A DNA stretch of 64,000 bases from Rahnella sp. AA (GCF_002834385.1 NZ_PITQ01000003.1:434001-498000); one strand, 5' to 3'. Positions 1 to 9,589 are shown, counted from the stretch's first letter. Notes: generated by a model from the letters alone, not told the origin. Translations and numbers: made by a program.

Positions 1-35
1 TGAGTTTGTCCGTGTCGTATCAGATATAGCTTCAT
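1..35 (-). CDS. cobC: Start of cobC, alpha-ribazole phosphatase (partial)
   Basis: Only the first 11 codons lie in the window; the gene runs off the left edge on the minus strand. Reading down from 35 gives MKLYLIRHGQT, the N-terminal signature of the histidine phosphatase superfamily, in which the RHG histidine carries the phosphate. It begins 9 bp after the cobS stop. CobC removes the 5' phosphate from alpha-ribazole phosphate (or adenosylcobalamin phosphate) in the last steps of cobalamin assembly, which fits cobU and cobS just upstream. The call rests on the motif and the position; a different phosphoglycerate-mutase-like enzyme cannot be fully excluded from 11 residues. Confidence 0.75.
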   Translation of the reverse strand, partial: MKLYLIRHGQT

Positions 36-44
36 TATGTTGCC

Positions 45-797
45 TCAGCGCCACAACAGGAAAAACAGGAATACCAGCTCGCTTAATTCACACGCGGCAC
101 CCAGCGTATCACCGGTTTGCCCGCCTATACGGCTGGCGACAAAACGGCGGAAGGCGAAGGTAAAACACAGCGTCATCAGCAGGGCAAACAGCGATGAAAA
201 ACCGGCGATGCACAGAACCAACGCGGCCATCAGCAGTAACGTGATATAAAAACGCCCTTCGCTGATTTTGCCGATAAACAGATTGCCCATGCCCGATTCA
301 CGGGCGTAAGACTGCCGGAACATCATGACGGACATCATTCCCCGCCCGATAACCGGCGCCACAATAAGAGCGGCAAACACCGCCAGACCGTCAGCGCTTA
401 TCTGATAAATCAGCGCCGTACGCAGCAAAATAGCGACAATCAGCGCCAGTGCACCGTTGGTGCCAATGCGACTGTCGCGCATGATTTCCAGAATACGCTC
501 ACGGCTGCGAACCGAAAACAGCCCGTCGCAGGTGTCCGCCAGCCCGTCAAGATGCAGTGCGCCGGTCAGCATAATGTGAGCGATAACCGCGGCAACCGCC
601 GCCGGAAATGCGCCGACGTGCGGAACCAGAATTCCCCAGACCAGCGCAGAAAGCAGGCCGACAACCAGCCCGGCGAAAGGGAAACACACAATCCCGCGCG
701 GGTAATCTTTCATTTCAACACCGTCACACCAGCGTTCTTTGACCGGAATGCGGGTGAGGAACTGCAACGTCGCGAGAAACAGACGCCATGTCATCAT
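45..797 (-). CDS. cobS: Adenosylcobinamide-GDP ribazoletransferase CobS
   Basis: CobS joins adenosylcobinamide-GDP to alpha-ribazole (phosphate), the step that closes the nucleotide loop of vitamin B12, at the inner membrane. The 250-residue protein is mostly hydrophobic and carries the family signatures HLDGLADTCDG (near residue 82), an RDSRIGTNG stretch, and GGQTGDTLGA near the C-terminus. Length is normal for the family. The start at 797 has AAGGAT about 6 bp upstream; a second ATG follows directly and would serve equally well. It sits 14 bp after cobU and just before cobC, so the three read as one operon for nucleotide loop assembly. Confidence 0.93.
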   Translation of the reverse strand: MMTWRLFLATLQFLTRIPVKERWCDGVEMKDYPRGIVCFPFAGLVVGLLSALVWGILVPHVGAFPAAVAAVIAHIMLTGALHLDGLADTCDGLFSVRSRERILEIMRDSRIGTNGALALIVAILLRTALIYQISADGLAVFAALIVAPVIGRGMMSVMMFRQSYARESGMGNLFIGKISEGRFYITLLLMAALVLCIAGFSSLFALLMTLCFTFAFRRFVASRIGGQTGDTLGAACELSELVFLFFLLWR

Positions 798-811
798 CGT
801 AAGATCCTTTT

Positions 812-1366
812 TTACGCAGACGTTTTTACCGGCACCGGGATCCCGGAGACCACCAGATAAACGTCATCTGCCGTTGCCGCCAGTTGCTGATTCGCCCGAC
901 CGGCGATATCACGAAAACGCCGTGCCAAAAGATTATCGGGGACAATCCCCATACCGACTTCATTAGTAACGATAATCACTTCCGACTCAGAATGCAGAGC
1001 CGCATCCGCCAGCTGAGTGATTTGCGTCAAAATATGCTGTTCGATAGCGGTGAAATCCATCGCTTCCGGCTCTGCTTCACCGGCCATATCAAACAGCAGA
1101 TTCGTAATCAGCGTGGTGACGCATTCAATCACGATCGTCGGGAATTCAGCTTGCTTCAACCGCACCACGTCGCCTAAATCACGTTGGCTTTCAAAGGTAT
1201 GCCAGTGCGACGGGCGTTGCTGCTGGTGAAAGCGGATCCGCTCAGCCATTTCTGCATCGGTCACCGCAGACGTGGCGATATACAACACGTCTCCGCCACG
1301 TTTTTCGGCGATCTGTTCGGCAAAACGGCTTTTACCGCTGCGCGCGCCGCCGGTAATCAGCATCAT
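812..1366 (-). CDS. cobU: Bifunctional adenosylcobinamide kinase / guanylyltransferase CobU
   Basis: CobU phosphorylates adenosylcobinamide and then transfers GMP to it, giving the adenosylcobinamide-GDP used by CobS. The 184-residue protein opens with the P-loop GGARSGKS (residues 6-13), followed by a histidine-containing stretch (RPSHWHTFE) of the kind that carries the guanylylated histidine. Length matches the E. coli enzyme closely. The chosen ATG has GGGAG about 6 bp upstream. It is the first gene of the cobU-cobS-cobC run. No cobalamin riboswitch is evident in the roughly 120 bp before it, so the promoter was not identified. Confidence 0.94.
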   Translation of the reverse strand: MMLITGGARSGKSRFAEQIAEKRGGDVLYIATSAVTDAEMAERIRFHQQQRPSHWHTFESQRDLGDVVRLKQAEFPTIVIECVTTLITNLLFDMAGEAEPEAMDFTAIEQHILTQITQLADAALHSESEVIIVTNEVGMGIVPDNLLARRFRDIAGRANQQLAATADDVYLVVSGIPVPVKTSA

Positions 1367-1420
1367 AATCGGCTCCCTTTAAGTTGAGCGAATAATCACG
1401 TTCCGCCCTGATTTTTGAGC

Positions 1421-1453
1421 AAAAAAAACCGCAGCCGGTGAGAGCTGCGGTTT
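1421..1453 (-). terminator. Rho-independent terminator after rluB
   Basis: A perfect 10-bp stem (1426-1435 with 1444-1453) with an 8-nt loop is followed on the minus strand by a run of eight T. It lies 36 bp after the rluB stop, so it ends the rluB transcript before cobU. Confidence 0.85.
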
Positions 1454-1488
1454 ATGAGCATAACGGTTAGCGGTTCGCTTGTCAGCGA

Positions 1489-2778
1489 TTAACCCCGTTT
1501 TGCCGGGCCAGTGGTGCGACGGGCTGGCGCCACCGCCGTATGGCGTTTCACGGCACGGCGGATCTGGTTAGCTTTGACACGACGACGATCGCGCTCAACC
1601 GGCAGTTTGCTGACGGTTTCTTCGGTCATATCGACCAGTGTGCGCAGATAGTTGATATCCGGCAGATCCAGCTCTTTATAGCCGCCGCGAGGCAGGCCTT
1701 TCGGCAGGTTCAGATCACCATAACGCACGCGGATCAGACGGCTGACCTGGACGCCAACGGCTTCCCAAAGACGGCGAACCTCACGGTTACGCCCTTCGGT
1801 CAGGGTCACGTTGTACCACTGGTTCAGGCCTTCGCCACCCTGGAATTTGATGGAGCGGAAAGCGGCAGGGCCGTCTTCCAGCTGCACGCCACGGCTCAGC
1901 TGTTTAATCTTTTCATCATCAACCTGACCGAATACGCGTACCGCATACTCACGTTCCACTTCACGGCTCGGGTGCATCAGGCGGTTAGCCAGTTCACCAT
2001 CGGTGGTGAATAACAGCAAGCCAGAAGTGTTGACGTCCAGACGACCGACTGCAATCCAGCGTGAACCGCGCATTTTCGGTAAACGGTCAAAGACGGTCGG
2101 ACGCCCTTCCGGATCACTGCGCGTACACAGTTCACCTTCCGGCTTGTAGTACGCCAGCACGCGGCAGACGGTGTCCTGAGATTCCATCACTGACAGAATG
2201 TGGCCGTCGAGACGAATTTTTGTCCCGCCGGTCACTTCAACACGATCGCCCAGCGTCGAGATTTTACCGTCAACGCTGACGCGGCCAGCCTGGATCATCG
2301 CTTCCACTTCACGACGTGAACCATGGCCCGCACGTGCAAGCACTTTCTGAAGTTTTTCTGTTTGCCCTTCAGTGCTGTCCAGCGCGTTTTTCGGCTTCTG
2401 GTACTTCACTTCTTCTTCATCACTGTTTTCATCAAACAGGTGTTCAGCTTTAGGCTTAGTGCCACGCGGTTTCAGCGGACGCTTTTTATCATCGCGCGCA
2501 TTGTCCGGGCGTGCCGGTTTGCCCATGCGGGGTTTTTCAATGCGGGAATCAGAACGTGAATCGCTGCGACCTGCATCTGCACGCGGTTTATCGGTACGCG
2601 GTTTGTCAGAACGTGGCTTATCGGTACGTGGCTTTTCACCACGTTTTTCAGCCCGCGACGGTTCCGGACGGCTTTTCGCTGCGCCGGAATTTCTGCCGCT
2701 TTTAGGCTTGTCACCAGACGAACGTGCCGGTTTGGATTTGTCGCTGGTGTGCTTCTGGGAATTATACTTCTCGCTCAT
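1489..2778 (-). CDS. rluB: 23S rRNA pseudouridine(2605) synthase RluB with long basic N-terminal tail
   Basis: RluB converts U2605 of 23S rRNA to pseudouridine. The catalytic part is standard: an S4 RNA-binding domain from about residue 141 ([17 protein letters not shown]) and the catalytic motif GRLDVNTSG with Asp248. The C-terminus is basic ([12 protein letters not shown]), as in E. coli. The oddity is size: 429 residues against about 290 in E. coli. The extra part is a Lys/Arg/Ser/Asp-rich N-terminal tail of about 140 residues with a KPR(T/S)DKPR repeat, probably disordered and RNA-binding. The tail is in frame and starts with MSEK, the same opening as the short E. coli protein. Confidence 0.92.
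   Translation of the reverse strand: MSEKYNSQKHTSDKSKPARSSGDKPKSGRNSGAAKSRPEPSRAEKRGEKPRTDKPRSDKPRTDKPRADAGRSDSRSDSRIEKPRMGKPARPDNARDDKKRPLKPRGTKPKAEHLFDENSDEEEVKYQKPKNALDSTEGQTEKLQKVLARAGHGSRREVEAMIQAGRVSVDGKISTLGDRVEVTGGTKIRLDGHILSVMESQDTVCRVLAYYKPEGELCTRSDPEGRPTVFDRLPKMRGSRWIAVGRLDVNTSGLLLFTTDGELANRLMHPSREVEREYAVRVFGQVDDEKIKQLSRGVQLEDGPAAFRSIKFQGGEGLNQWYNVTLTEGRNREVRRLWEAVGVQVSRLIRVRYGDLNLPKGLPRGGYKELDLPDINYLRTLVDMTEETVSKLPVERDRRRVKANQIRRAVKRHTAVAPARRTTGPAKRG
2581..2640. repeat. Four tandem 15-bp repeats inside rluB
   Basis: Four consecutive 15-bp units (starting at 2581, 2596, 2611 and 2626) of the form ACGYGGYTTNTCnnn encode the pentapeptide repeat (T/S)DKPR in the N-terminal tail of RluB. 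Copies differ at several positions, so the array is not a recent exact duplication. Confidence 0.8.
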
Positions 2779-2976
2779 TGAGCAGCCTCATTTGTCGCCT
2801 TCACAGGCGTCGGGGGGAGCCGGCAGCACAATGTGACCCATTGCCTGCCCGCCAAAATTCGTTTATTACGCTTGAATACAACGACTTACAAAAAAGTCAG
2901 CCCGCCATTATACACATTTATCCCCAATTTGTATCCTGCTAAGGGATTTACGGGCTGATTATTTTTCAAACAGCAG

Positions 2977-3597
2977 TTACCGGAACGGTGCCGGATCACC
3001 TGCGCCTTCACGTACCACTTCCGGCGTTGACTCCGTCAGGTCGATTACGGTGGTCGGTTGTTGTCCCAGCGAACCGCCGTCAATAACCAGATCGACCAGT
3101 TTACCGAGGCGATCTTTGATGTCTTCCGGATCAGATTCTGCAAAGTCATTACCCGGCAGCATCAGCGTGGTGGACATCAGCGGTTCACCCAGCGCGTCGA
3201 GCAGCGCAATCGCAATCGGGTTGGACGGCACGCGTAAACCGATAGTCTTACGCTTTTCGCTCATCAACCGGCGCGGCACTTCTTTCGTCGCTTTCAGGAT
3301 GAACGTGTAGTTGCCCGGCGTGTTATTTTTGATCAGCCGGAAGGCCGAATTATCAACGTAAGCATAGGTGGAAAGCTCAGACAAATCGCGGCAGACCAGC
3401 GTGAAATTGTGGTTGCCGTCCAGCTGACGGATACGACAAATACGCTCCATCGCGTTCTTCTCTTCCAGGCGACAACCCAGCGCATAACCCGAATCCGTCG
3501 GATAAACGATCACATTCCCTTTGCGCAGCAGTTCAACAGCCTGACTGATCAGACGCGGCTGCGGATTTTCAGGGTGGATATAAAAATATTGACTCAT
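2977..3597 (-). CDS. yciO: YciO family protein (YrdC/Sua5-like)
   Basis: A 206-residue protein of the YrdC/Sua5 superfamily, the fold that makes threonylcarbamoyl-AMP for the t6A modification of tRNA. YciO is the branch that lies next to rluB and the trp operon in enterobacteria. Family features visible are the N-terminal KGNVIVYPTDSGYALGC stretch, the KRKTIGLRVPSNP segment and the conserved LMSTTLMLPG loop. Length is the same as in E. coli. It lies about 70 bp downstream of rnm, same strand, and may be co-transcribed with it. The cellular role of YciO remains less clear than that of TsaC, which is a separate gene. Confidence 0.92.
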   Translation of the reverse strand: MSQYFYIHPENPQPRLISQAVELLRKGNVIVYPTDSGYALGCRLEEKNAMERICRIRQLDGNHNFTLVCRDLSELSTYAYVDNSAFRLIKNNTPGNYTFILKATKEVPRRLMSEKRKTIGLRVPSNPIAIALLDALGEPLMSTTLMLPGNDFAESDPEDIKDRLGKLVDLVIDGGSLGQQPTTVIDLTESTPEVVREGAGDPAPFR

Positions 3598-3666
3598 TGT
3601 TCCCTCTCAATGCTTTTCAGACCTGCCATTCGCCACAGCCACTCGAAACTTTGTGACAAAAATGCA

Positions 3667-4590
3667 TCAGGCCCCTTCAATTTCAGGCACTTTCCCGGCC
3701 ACTGGCCAGTGTTGCCACACAGGTTCCACGCCTGCGGGAAGCCAAAGTTTGCGCCCCAGCTCGATCCAAGAACAGGGCTGATGAAAATCGGAGCCCTGTG
3801 AAGCCAGAAGCTGATAATCGCGGGCGTATGCGGCAAGCTGCGTTCGCTCATGCGGCCCCTGCTGACATTGGGCAACTTCCATTGCATCCCCCCCCAGCTC
3901 AGCAAAGAACGCAAGCAGGCGTTTCAGCCATTTGGTCGACAGGTCATAACGCCCCGGATGGGCGACAACAGCCTGCCCGCCGGACTGATGAATAGCTTCA
4001 ATCGCTTGTTCTATTGTACACCACTGCGGAGGAACGTAGCCGGTCTTGCCCTTCGCGAGGTATTTTTTGAAGACCTGCGCGATATTGTCAGCCGCGCCGA
4101 ATTCCACCAGATAGCGGGCGAAATGTGCGCGCGTGACCGCCCCGCCTTGCGCCAGATGCAACGCACCTTCCCATGCCCCCTCAATGCGCGCTTTCGCCAG
4201 ACGACGCCCCATTTCCTGAGCACGCTGCTGACGTAGTTCGGCCTGCGAACGTAATAAATTCACCATCGCAGGATGCGCCGGATCGATACCCAGCCCGACG
4301 ATATGAATTTCATGGTTTTCCCACAATGTGGAAATTTCGACACCGTTTATCAGCTGCAACGGCAACTGATTGTCCGCGATCGCCTGCGCCGCACGCGCCA
4401 ATCCTTCCGTACTGTCGTGATCGGTAATCGCCAGAACCCCCACGCGCATTTCGACCGCGCGGGCGACCAGTGCTTCAGGCGTCAGATAGCCGTCAGATGC
4501 GGTGGTATGACTATGAAGATCATAGAGAGTAAATGCAGTGCTGGGTATCGGGTCATCTGCTGAAGGCGAAGTATTTATGGGTAAAGTCAT
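3667..4590 (-). CDS. rnm: 5'-3' exoribonuclease Rnm (RNase AM, formerly YciV/TrpH)
   Basis: A PHP-domain phosphoesterase. In E. coli this enzyme (RNase AM) trims the 5' ends of the ribosomal RNAs and degrades short RNAs. The PHP metal motif is near the N-terminus (LYDLHSHTTASDG), with AITDHDS and a later VVAHPGRYD and GSDFHQP, all metal ligands. An upstream in-frame ATG at 4635 exists, but the ATG at 4590 is preferred because the PHP domain starts soon after it and the longer start would push toward the trp promoter. Neither start has a strong ribosome binding site. The gene is divergent from the trp operon, as in E. coli. Confidence 0.9.
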   Translation of the reverse strand: MTLPINTSPSADDPIPSTAFTLYDLHSHTTASDGYLTPEALVARAVEMRVGVLAITDHDSTEGLARAAQAIADNQLPLQLINGVEISTLWENHEIHIVGLGIDPAHPAMVNLLRSQAELRQQRAQEMGRRLAKARIEGAWEGALHLAQGGAVTRAHFARYLVEFGAADNIAQVFKKYLAKGKTGYVPPQWCTIEQAIEAIHQSGGQAVVAHPGRYDLSTKWLKRLLAFFAELGGDAMEVAQCQQGPHERTQLAAYARDYQLLASQGSDFHQPCSWIELGRKLWLPAGVEPVWQHWPVAGKVPEIEGA

Positions 4591-4745
4591 CGTCACGTGG
4601 GGAATTAACCTGTTTCTGAATGCGGTGCATATCATAACGCGTTAACCCGGTGCACGTCAGGGATGATTTCACGCAGCCTTGCGCACTGTTACGGTGCTAT
4701 GACGATACGCCCGCACTAAAGGTGTGAAATTGGGCAAAAAGAGGG

Positions 4746-4782
4746 TTGACTTTGGCTTCATGAACTAGTTTACTAGTACGCA
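4746..4782 (+). promoter_or_regulatory. trp promoter and TrpR operator
   Basis: -35 TTGACT (4746-4751), 17-bp spacer, -10 TTTACT (4769-4774), and an expected start near A4782. The palindrome GAACTAGTTTACTAGTAC (4762-4779) overlaps the -10 and is nearly identical to the E. coli trp operator, so TrpR with bound tryptophan should block this promoter. The downstream CGCAAGTTCACG also matches the E. coli start region. Confidence 0.93.
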
Positions 4783-4881
4783 AGTTCACGGAGTCGTTCA
4801 CAAACGAACAACGTGACAAACCGATTCAGAAAGCATACGTTTTTTAAACGATGACTTTCACAATAAACATAAGAGTGTCTG

Positions 4882-4947
4882 ATGATGAAAACTCACATGA
4901 TGGCGGTTCTCAGCTGGTGGCGTACTTCCCCTTGTCGGGCGGAGTAA
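4882..4947 (+). CDS. trpL: trp operon leader peptide TrpL
   Basis: A 21-residue leader peptide, MMKTHMMAVLSWWRTSPCRAE, with two adjacent Trp codons (4915-4920). Scarce charged tRNA-Trp stalls the ribosome there and favours the antiterminator. WWRTS matches the E. coli leader, but this peptide is longer at both ends (14 residues in E. coli). The start could be the ATG at 4882 or the next codon at 4885; AAGAG at 4871-4875 would serve either. The CGGGC at 4936-4940 can pair with GCCCG at 4987-4991, the likely 2:3 antiterminator pairing. Confidence 0.92.
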   Translation: MMKTHMMAVLSWWRTSPCRAE

Positions 4948-4984
4948 TCACGCATAGCTGTCATCAGACGCTGCAAGATTTCCG

Positions 4985-5009
4985 AAGCCCGCTTAACGCG
5001 GGCTTTTTT
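4985..5009 (+). terminator. trp attenuator
   Basis: A perfect 8-bp stem (4985-4992 with 4998-5005) with a TTAAC loop followed by a T run, 37 bp after trpL and 45 bp before trpE. This is the 3:4 terminator hairpin of the trp leader, formed when tryptophan is plentiful. Confidence 0.93.
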
Positions 5010-5053
5010 GTGGCCGTCTATTTGAAAATGTTCAGAAAATTTCAGGAAGCAAA

Positions 5054-6616
5054 ATGACTATTCAAAAACCACGTTTAGAATTGCTGACCGCACAAGGATG
5101 TTACCGTGGCGACCCGACGGCCATCTTCCATCAGCTGTGCGGCGCGCGTCCGGCAACCCTGTTGCTGGAATCCTCCGAAGTGACCAGCAAGGAAAACCTG
5201 AAGAGCCTGTTGATTGTCGACAGCGCCCTGCGCATCACCGCGCTGGGTTCCCGGGTTTCCATTCAGGCACTGACCCCGAACGGTGCGTCTTTGCTGCCGC
5301 TGATTGACAGCGCGCTGCCGTCTGAAATCCGCAATGACGTTCGCCCGAATGGCCGTGAACTGACTTTCCCGTCCATCGACCAGATGCAGGATGAAGATGC
5401 CCGTCTGCGTTCCCGCTCTGTTTTCGACGCACTGCGCAGCATTCTGACTTCGGTTGAATCCCCGGCAGATGAACGCGAAGCGATGTTCCTGGGCGGGTTG
5501 TTTGCCTATGACCTGGTCGCCGGTTTTGAAGATTTACCGCAGTTAGCGTCTGACCAGCGTTGCCCGGATTTCTGTTTCTATCTGGCAGAAACCCTGCTGG
5601 TGCTCGACCACCAGAACCGCACCTGCCGTTTGCAGGCAAGCCTGTTTACGCCGTCTTCTGAGGAAAAACAGCGTCTGCACGAGCGTCTGGAACAGCTGCA
5701 ACATCAGCTGCAATTGCCGCCACACGCCATCCCGCACCAGAGCGTGCCGGAAATGCAACTGAGCGTGAACCAGACCGATGAAGTGTTTGGTGCCGTGGTT
5801 GAGAAAATGAAAGTGGCAATCCGCGCCGGTGAAATTTTCCAGGTTGTGCCGTCACGCCGTTTCTCCCTGCCATGCCCTGCTCCGCTGGCGGCCTACGAAA
5901 CGTTGAAAAACAACAACCCAAGCCCGTACATGTTTTTCATGCAGGACAACGATTTCACGCTGTTCGGCGCGTCACCGGAGAGCGCACTGAAATACGATGC
6001 CACCAACCGCCAGATTGAAATTTACCCGATTGCCGGTACCCGCCCGCGTGGCCGCCGTGCTGACGGCTCGCTGGATTTGGATCTCGACAGCCGCATCGAA
6101 CTGGAAATGCGCACCGACCATAAAGAGCTGGCCGAACATCTGATGCTGGTAGATTTAGCGCGCAACGATCTGGCGCGTATCTGCGAACCGGGCAGCCGTT
6201 ATGTCGCTGACCTGACCAAAGTTGACCGCTATTCCTTCGTGATGCATCTGGTGTCCCGCGTTGTCGGCACGCTGCGCGCCGACCTCGACGTTCTGCACGC
6301 TTATCAGGCCGTCATGAATATGGGCACGCTGACCGGTGCGCCGAAAGTCCGCGCCATGCAGCTGATTTCAGCGTCTGAGCAAACCCGTCGCGGCAGTTAC
6401 GGCGGCGCAGTCGGCTACTTCACCGCACACGGTGATCTGGATACCTGCATCGTTATCCGCTCCGCGTATGTGGAAGACGGCATTGCCACCGTTCAGGCGG
6501 GCGGCGGCGTGGTGCTCGATTCCGTACCGCAAGCCGAAGCTGACGAAACCCGTAATAAAGCCCGTGCCGTGCTGCGCGCCATCGCCACTGCCCACAATGC
6601 GAAAGAGGTATTTTAA
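5054..6616 (+). CDS. trpE: Anthranilate synthase component I TrpE
   Basis: TrpE turns chorismate plus ammonia (passed from TrpG) into anthranilate, the first step of tryptophan synthesis. The 520-residue length equals the enterobacterial norm. The feedback site LLLESSEV (Ser40) that binds tryptophan is intact, and the chorismate-binding C-terminal half carries [10 protein letters not shown], the [15 protein letters not shown] stretch and [12 protein letters not shown]. The start ATG follows AGGAAG. It is separated from trpG by a single base, which supports coupled translation of the two subunits. Confidence 0.98.
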   Translation: MTIQKPRLELLTAQGCYRGDPTAIFHQLCGARPATLLLESSEVTSKENLKSLLIVDSALRITALGSRVSIQALTPNGASLLPLIDSALPSEIRNDVRPNGRELTFPSIDQMQDEDARLRSRSVFDALRSILTSVESPADEREAMFLGGLFAYDLVAGFEDLPQLASDQRCPDFCFYLAETLLVLDHQNRTCRLQASLFTPSSEEKQRLHERLEQLQHQLQLPPHAIPHQSVPEMQLSVNQTDEVFGAVVEKMKVAIRAGEIFQVVPSRRFSLPCPAPLAAYETLKNNNPSPYMFFMQDNDFTLFGASPESALKYDATNRQIEIYPIAGTRPRGRRADGSLDLDLDSRIELEMRTDHKELAEHLMLVDLARNDLARICEPGSRYVADLTKVDRYSFVMHLVSRVVGTLRADLDVLHAYQAVMNMGTLTGAPKVRAMQLISASEQTRRGSYGGAVGYFTAHGDLDTCIVIRSAYVEDGIATVQAGGGVVLDSVPQAEADETRNKARAVLRAIATAHNAKEVF

Positions 6617-6617
6617 G

Positions 6618-7196
6618 ATGGCCGACATTTTACTCATCGATAACGTGGATTCCTTTACGTACAACCTGGTCGATCAGTTGCGTTCCAGCGGCCATAACGT
6701 GGTGATTTACCGCAATCAGATCCCGGCTGACGTGATTATCGAAAAACTCAGCCAGCTGGAAAAACCGGTGCTGGTACTTTCTCCCGGCCCGGGCACGCCG
6801 TCTGAAGCAGGCTGCATGCCGGAGTTGCTGAAACGTCTGCGCGGCCAGTTGCCGATTATCGGTATCTGTCTCGGACATCAGGCGATTGTGGAAACCTACG
6901 GCGGTTTCGTCGGCCAGGCGGGTGAAATCCTGCACGGTAAAGCCTCTTCTATTACCCATGACAACGAAGCGATGTTCGCGGGCATGAATAACCCGCTGCC
7001 GGTGGCGCGTTATCACTCACTGGTTGGCAGCCAGATCCCGGAAGGGCTGACCGTTAACGCCCGCTACGGCGATATGGTGATGGCGGTGCGCCATGAAGAA
7101 GATCGCGTTTGTGGCTTCCAGTTCCACCCGGAATCCATTTTAACTTCACAGGGCGCACGTCTGCTTGAGCAGACACTGGCCTGGGCTTTGGCGTAA
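6618..7196 (+). CDS. trpG: Anthranilate synthase component II TrpG (glutamine amidotransferase)
   Basis: A 192-residue class I glutamine amidotransferase that supplies ammonia to TrpE. The nucleophile is Cys84 in GICLGHQ, and the His-Glu pair is in FQFHPES near the C-terminus. The ATG at 6618 is chosen because [16 protein letters not shown] is the family N-terminus and it lies one base after the trpE stop. In E. coli and Salmonella trpG is fused to trpD; here it ends with its own stop 11 bp before trpD, as in Serratia and Yersinia. Confidence 0.97.
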   Translation: MADILLIDNVDSFTYNLVDQLRSSGHNVVIYRNQIPADVIIEKLSQLEKPVLVLSPGPGTPSEAGCMPELLKRLRGQLPIIGICLGHQAIVETYGGFVGQAGEILHGKASSITHDNEAMFAGMNNPLPVARYHSLVGSQIPEGLTVNARYGDMVMAVRHEEDRVCGFQFHPESILTSQGARLLEQTLAWALA

Positions 7197-7207
7197 GGAG
7201 AACTGTC

Positions 7208-8221
7208 ATGAAAACGCAAACTATCCCCGGCATTCTCGAAAATCTGTATCAGGCTCAGGCGATGACACAGGAAGAAAGCCAGCAGTTATTTACCACCATC
7301 GTGAACGGTGAGCTGGAACCCGCGCAGTTAGCGGCGGCGCTGATCAGTATGAAAGTGCGCGGCGAGCAGCCCGCTGAAATAGCCGGTGCCGCAAAAGCGT
7401 TACTGGCACACGCCGAACCGTTCCCGCGCCCTGATTATCCGTTCGCGGATATCGTCGGCACCGGCGGCGACGGCACCAACAGCATCAATATTTCCACCGC
7501 CAGCGCCTTTGTGGCAGCGGCCTGTGGCGCACGCGTGGCGAAACACGGCAACCGCAGCGTATCCAGCCGTTCAGGTTCATCGGATTTACTGGCCGCTTTC
7601 GGCATTCGCCTGGATATGCCTGCGGAAGAGTCCCGCGCAGCGCTGGACGACTTGAACGTATGTTTCCTGTTCGCACCGCAATACCACACCGGTTTCCGCC
7701 ATGCGATGCCGGTGCGCAAAGCGCTGAAAACCCGCACGCTGTTCAACGTGCTCGGCCCGCTGATTAACCCGGCGCGTCCGCCACTGGCACTGATTGGCGT
7801 GTACAGCCCGGAACTGGTGAAGCCGATTGCAGAAACCCTGCGTGCGCTCGGTTACCAACGCGCAGCGGTGGTTCACGGCGGCGGAATGGATGAAGTGGCG
7901 ATTCACTCGGCGACACAGGTTGCTGAACTGAAAGACGGTGAAATCACCACCTATGAAGTGACGCCGCAGGACTTCGGGCTGGACAATTATCCGATCGAAT
8001 CCCTGCTGGGCGGCGAGCCGGAAGAAAACCGTGACATTCTGGCACGCTTATTACAAGGTAAAGGTGATCCGGCCCATGAAGCCGCGGTAGCCGTCAATGT
8101 GGCGATGTTACTGCGTCTTTTCGGTCAGGAAGATTTGAAGCAAAACGCTCAACAGGCTTTAGATGTCATGCGCAGCGGTGAACCCTACCAGCGCGTGACT
8201 GCATTGGCAGCAAGAGGATAA
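7208..8221 (+). CDS. trpD: Anthranilate phosphoribosyltransferase TrpD
   Basis: TrpD transfers phosphoribose from PRPP to anthranilate, giving phosphoribosylanthranilate. The 337-residue protein carries the PRPP-binding glycine-rich loop [14 protein letters not shown] (residues 84-97), [15 protein letters not shown] and the [12 protein letters not shown] segment. AAGGAG precedes the ATG by about 7 bp. This is the unfused form of the enzyme; its stop is followed within 3 bases by the trpCF start. Confidence 0.97.
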   Translation: MKTQTIPGILENLYQAQAMTQEESQQLFTTIVNGELEPAQLAAALISMKVRGEQPAEIAGAAKALLAHAEPFPRPDYPFADIVGTGGDGTNSINISTASAFVAAACGARVAKHGNRSVSSRSGSSDLLAAFGIRLDMPAEESRAALDDLNVCFLFAPQYHTGFRHAMPVRKALKTRTLFNVLGPLINPARPPLALIGVYSPELVKPIAETLRALGYQRAAVVHGGGMDEVAIHSATQVAELKDGEITTYEVTPQDFGLDNYPIESLLGGEPEENRDILARLLQGKGDPAHEAAVAVNVAMLLRLFGQEDLKQNAQQALDVMRSGEPYQRVTALAARG

Positions 8222-8224
8222 GTG

Positions 8225-9589
8225 ATGCAGCAGGAAACCGTGCTCCACAAGATTGTTCGCGATAAGGAAGTTTGGGTCGCGGCACGCAAAGAACAACAAC
8301 CGCTGGCCAGCTTTCAGAACGAAATAACTCAGAGCCAGCGTAGTTTTTATCACGCGCTTCAGGGCGCAAGAACGGCTTTTATTCTTGAGTGCAAGCAGGC
8401 TTCCCCTTCCAAAGGAAAGATCCGCGATAACTTTGATCCGGTAGAAATTGCTGGTGTTTACAAAAACTATGCATCGGCCATTTCCGTTCTGACGGACGAA
8501 AAATACTTCCAGGGCAGCTTTGATTTTCTGCCGCTGGTGAGCAAAACCGTCACGCAACCGGTGCTGTGCAAAGACTTTATTATCGACCCGTATCAGATTC
8601 ATCTGGCGCGCTTTTATCAGGCCGATGCCATTTTGCTGATGCTGTCCGTGCTCAACGATGAACAATACGTGCAGCTCGCCGCCGTCGCGCACAGCCTGAA
8701 TATGGGCGTGCTGACCGAAGCCAGTAATGAAGAAGAGCTGGAACGTGCGGTCAATCTGAAAGCCAAAGTCGTCGGCATCAACAACCGTGATTTACGCGAT
8801 CTGTCGATTGACCTGAACCGCACGCGTGAACTGGCCCCGCGCGTGCCACATGGCGTCACGGTCATCAGCGAATCCGGCATTAATACCTACGGCCAGATCC
8901 GCGAACTCAGCCGTTTTGCGAACGGTTTCCTGATTGGCAGCGCGCTGATGTCAGAGCCAGACCTGAACACCGCCGTCAGCCGTGTGCTGCTTGGCGACAA
9001 CAAAGTGTGCGGCCTGACCCGCGCGCAGGATGCGAAAGCCGCGCATGACGCCGGAGCGATTTACGGCGGGCTGATTTTTGTCGAAGCCTCCCCGCGCTTC
9101 GTAACGCAGCCGCAGGCGAAAGAAGTGCAGAACGGTGCACCGCTGAAATACGTTGGCGTATTCCGTGATGCGCAGCTGACTGACGTCGCGCAAACGGCTC
9201 AGGCACTGAACCTTACCGCCGTACAGCTTCATGGCGATGAAGATCAGGCATATATCGACGCCCTGCGCAGCGAGTTGCCTTCTGCGGTGCAGATCTGGAA
9301 AGCGCTGAGCGTGAAAGACACCTTACCGGCGCGCAATCTGAATCACGTCGACCGTTACGTTCTCGATAACGGCAAAGGCGGAACCGGCCACCGTTTTGAC
9401 TGGAGTAAACTGGCCGGACAAGACCTGAGCAATGTTCTGCTGGCCGGTGGCCTGAGTGCTGATAACTGCGTCGAGGCCGCGCAACTTGGGTGTGCGGGTC
9501 TGGATTTCAATTCAGGCGTCGAGAGCGCACCGGGCATAAAAGATGCGGGTAAAATTACCGCCGTATTCCAGACATTGCGGGCATATTAA
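8225..9589 (+). CDS. trpC: Indole-3-glycerol phosphate synthase / phosphoribosylanthranilate isomerase TrpCF
   Basis: A 454-residue fusion of two TIM barrels, as in other enterobacteria. The N-terminal domain (to about residue 255) is TrpC, with ILECKQASPSKG and VLCKDFIIDPYQ; it makes indole-3-glycerol phosphate. The C-terminal domain is TrpF, starting at VCGLTRAQDA, with VQLHGDED; it isomerises phosphoribosylanthranilate. The ATG at 8225 is preferred to the GTG at 8222 because AGAGG lies about 7 bp upstream and the E. coli protein begins the same way. Confidence 0.97.
   Translation: MQQETVLHKIVRDKEVWVAARKEQQPLASFQNEITQSQRSFYHALQGARTAFILECKQASPSKGKIRDNFDPVEIAGVYKNYASAISVLTDEKYFQGSFDFLPLVSKTVTQPVLCKDFIIDPYQIHLARFYQADAILLMLSVLNDEQYVQLAAVAHSLNMGVLTEASNEEELERAVNLKAKVVGINNRDLRDLSIDLNRTRELAPRVPHGVTVISESGINTYGQIRELSRFANGFLIGSALMSEPDLNTAVSRVLLGDNKVCGLTRAQDAKAAHDAGAIYGGLIFVEASPRFVTQPQAKEVQNGAPLKYVGVFRDAQLTDVAQTAQALNLTAVQLHGDEDQAYIDALRSELPSAVQIWKALSVKDTLPARNLNHVDRYVLDNGKGGTGHRFDWSKLAGQDLSNVLLAGGLSADNCVEAAQLGCAGLDFNSGVESAPGIKDAGKITAVFQTLRAY

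Noticed and set aside
4851-5057. 68-codon open frame across the trp leader
   Set aside because: It spans the attenuator and conflicts with the clear trpL frame, which has tandem Trp codons and the conserved WWRTS.
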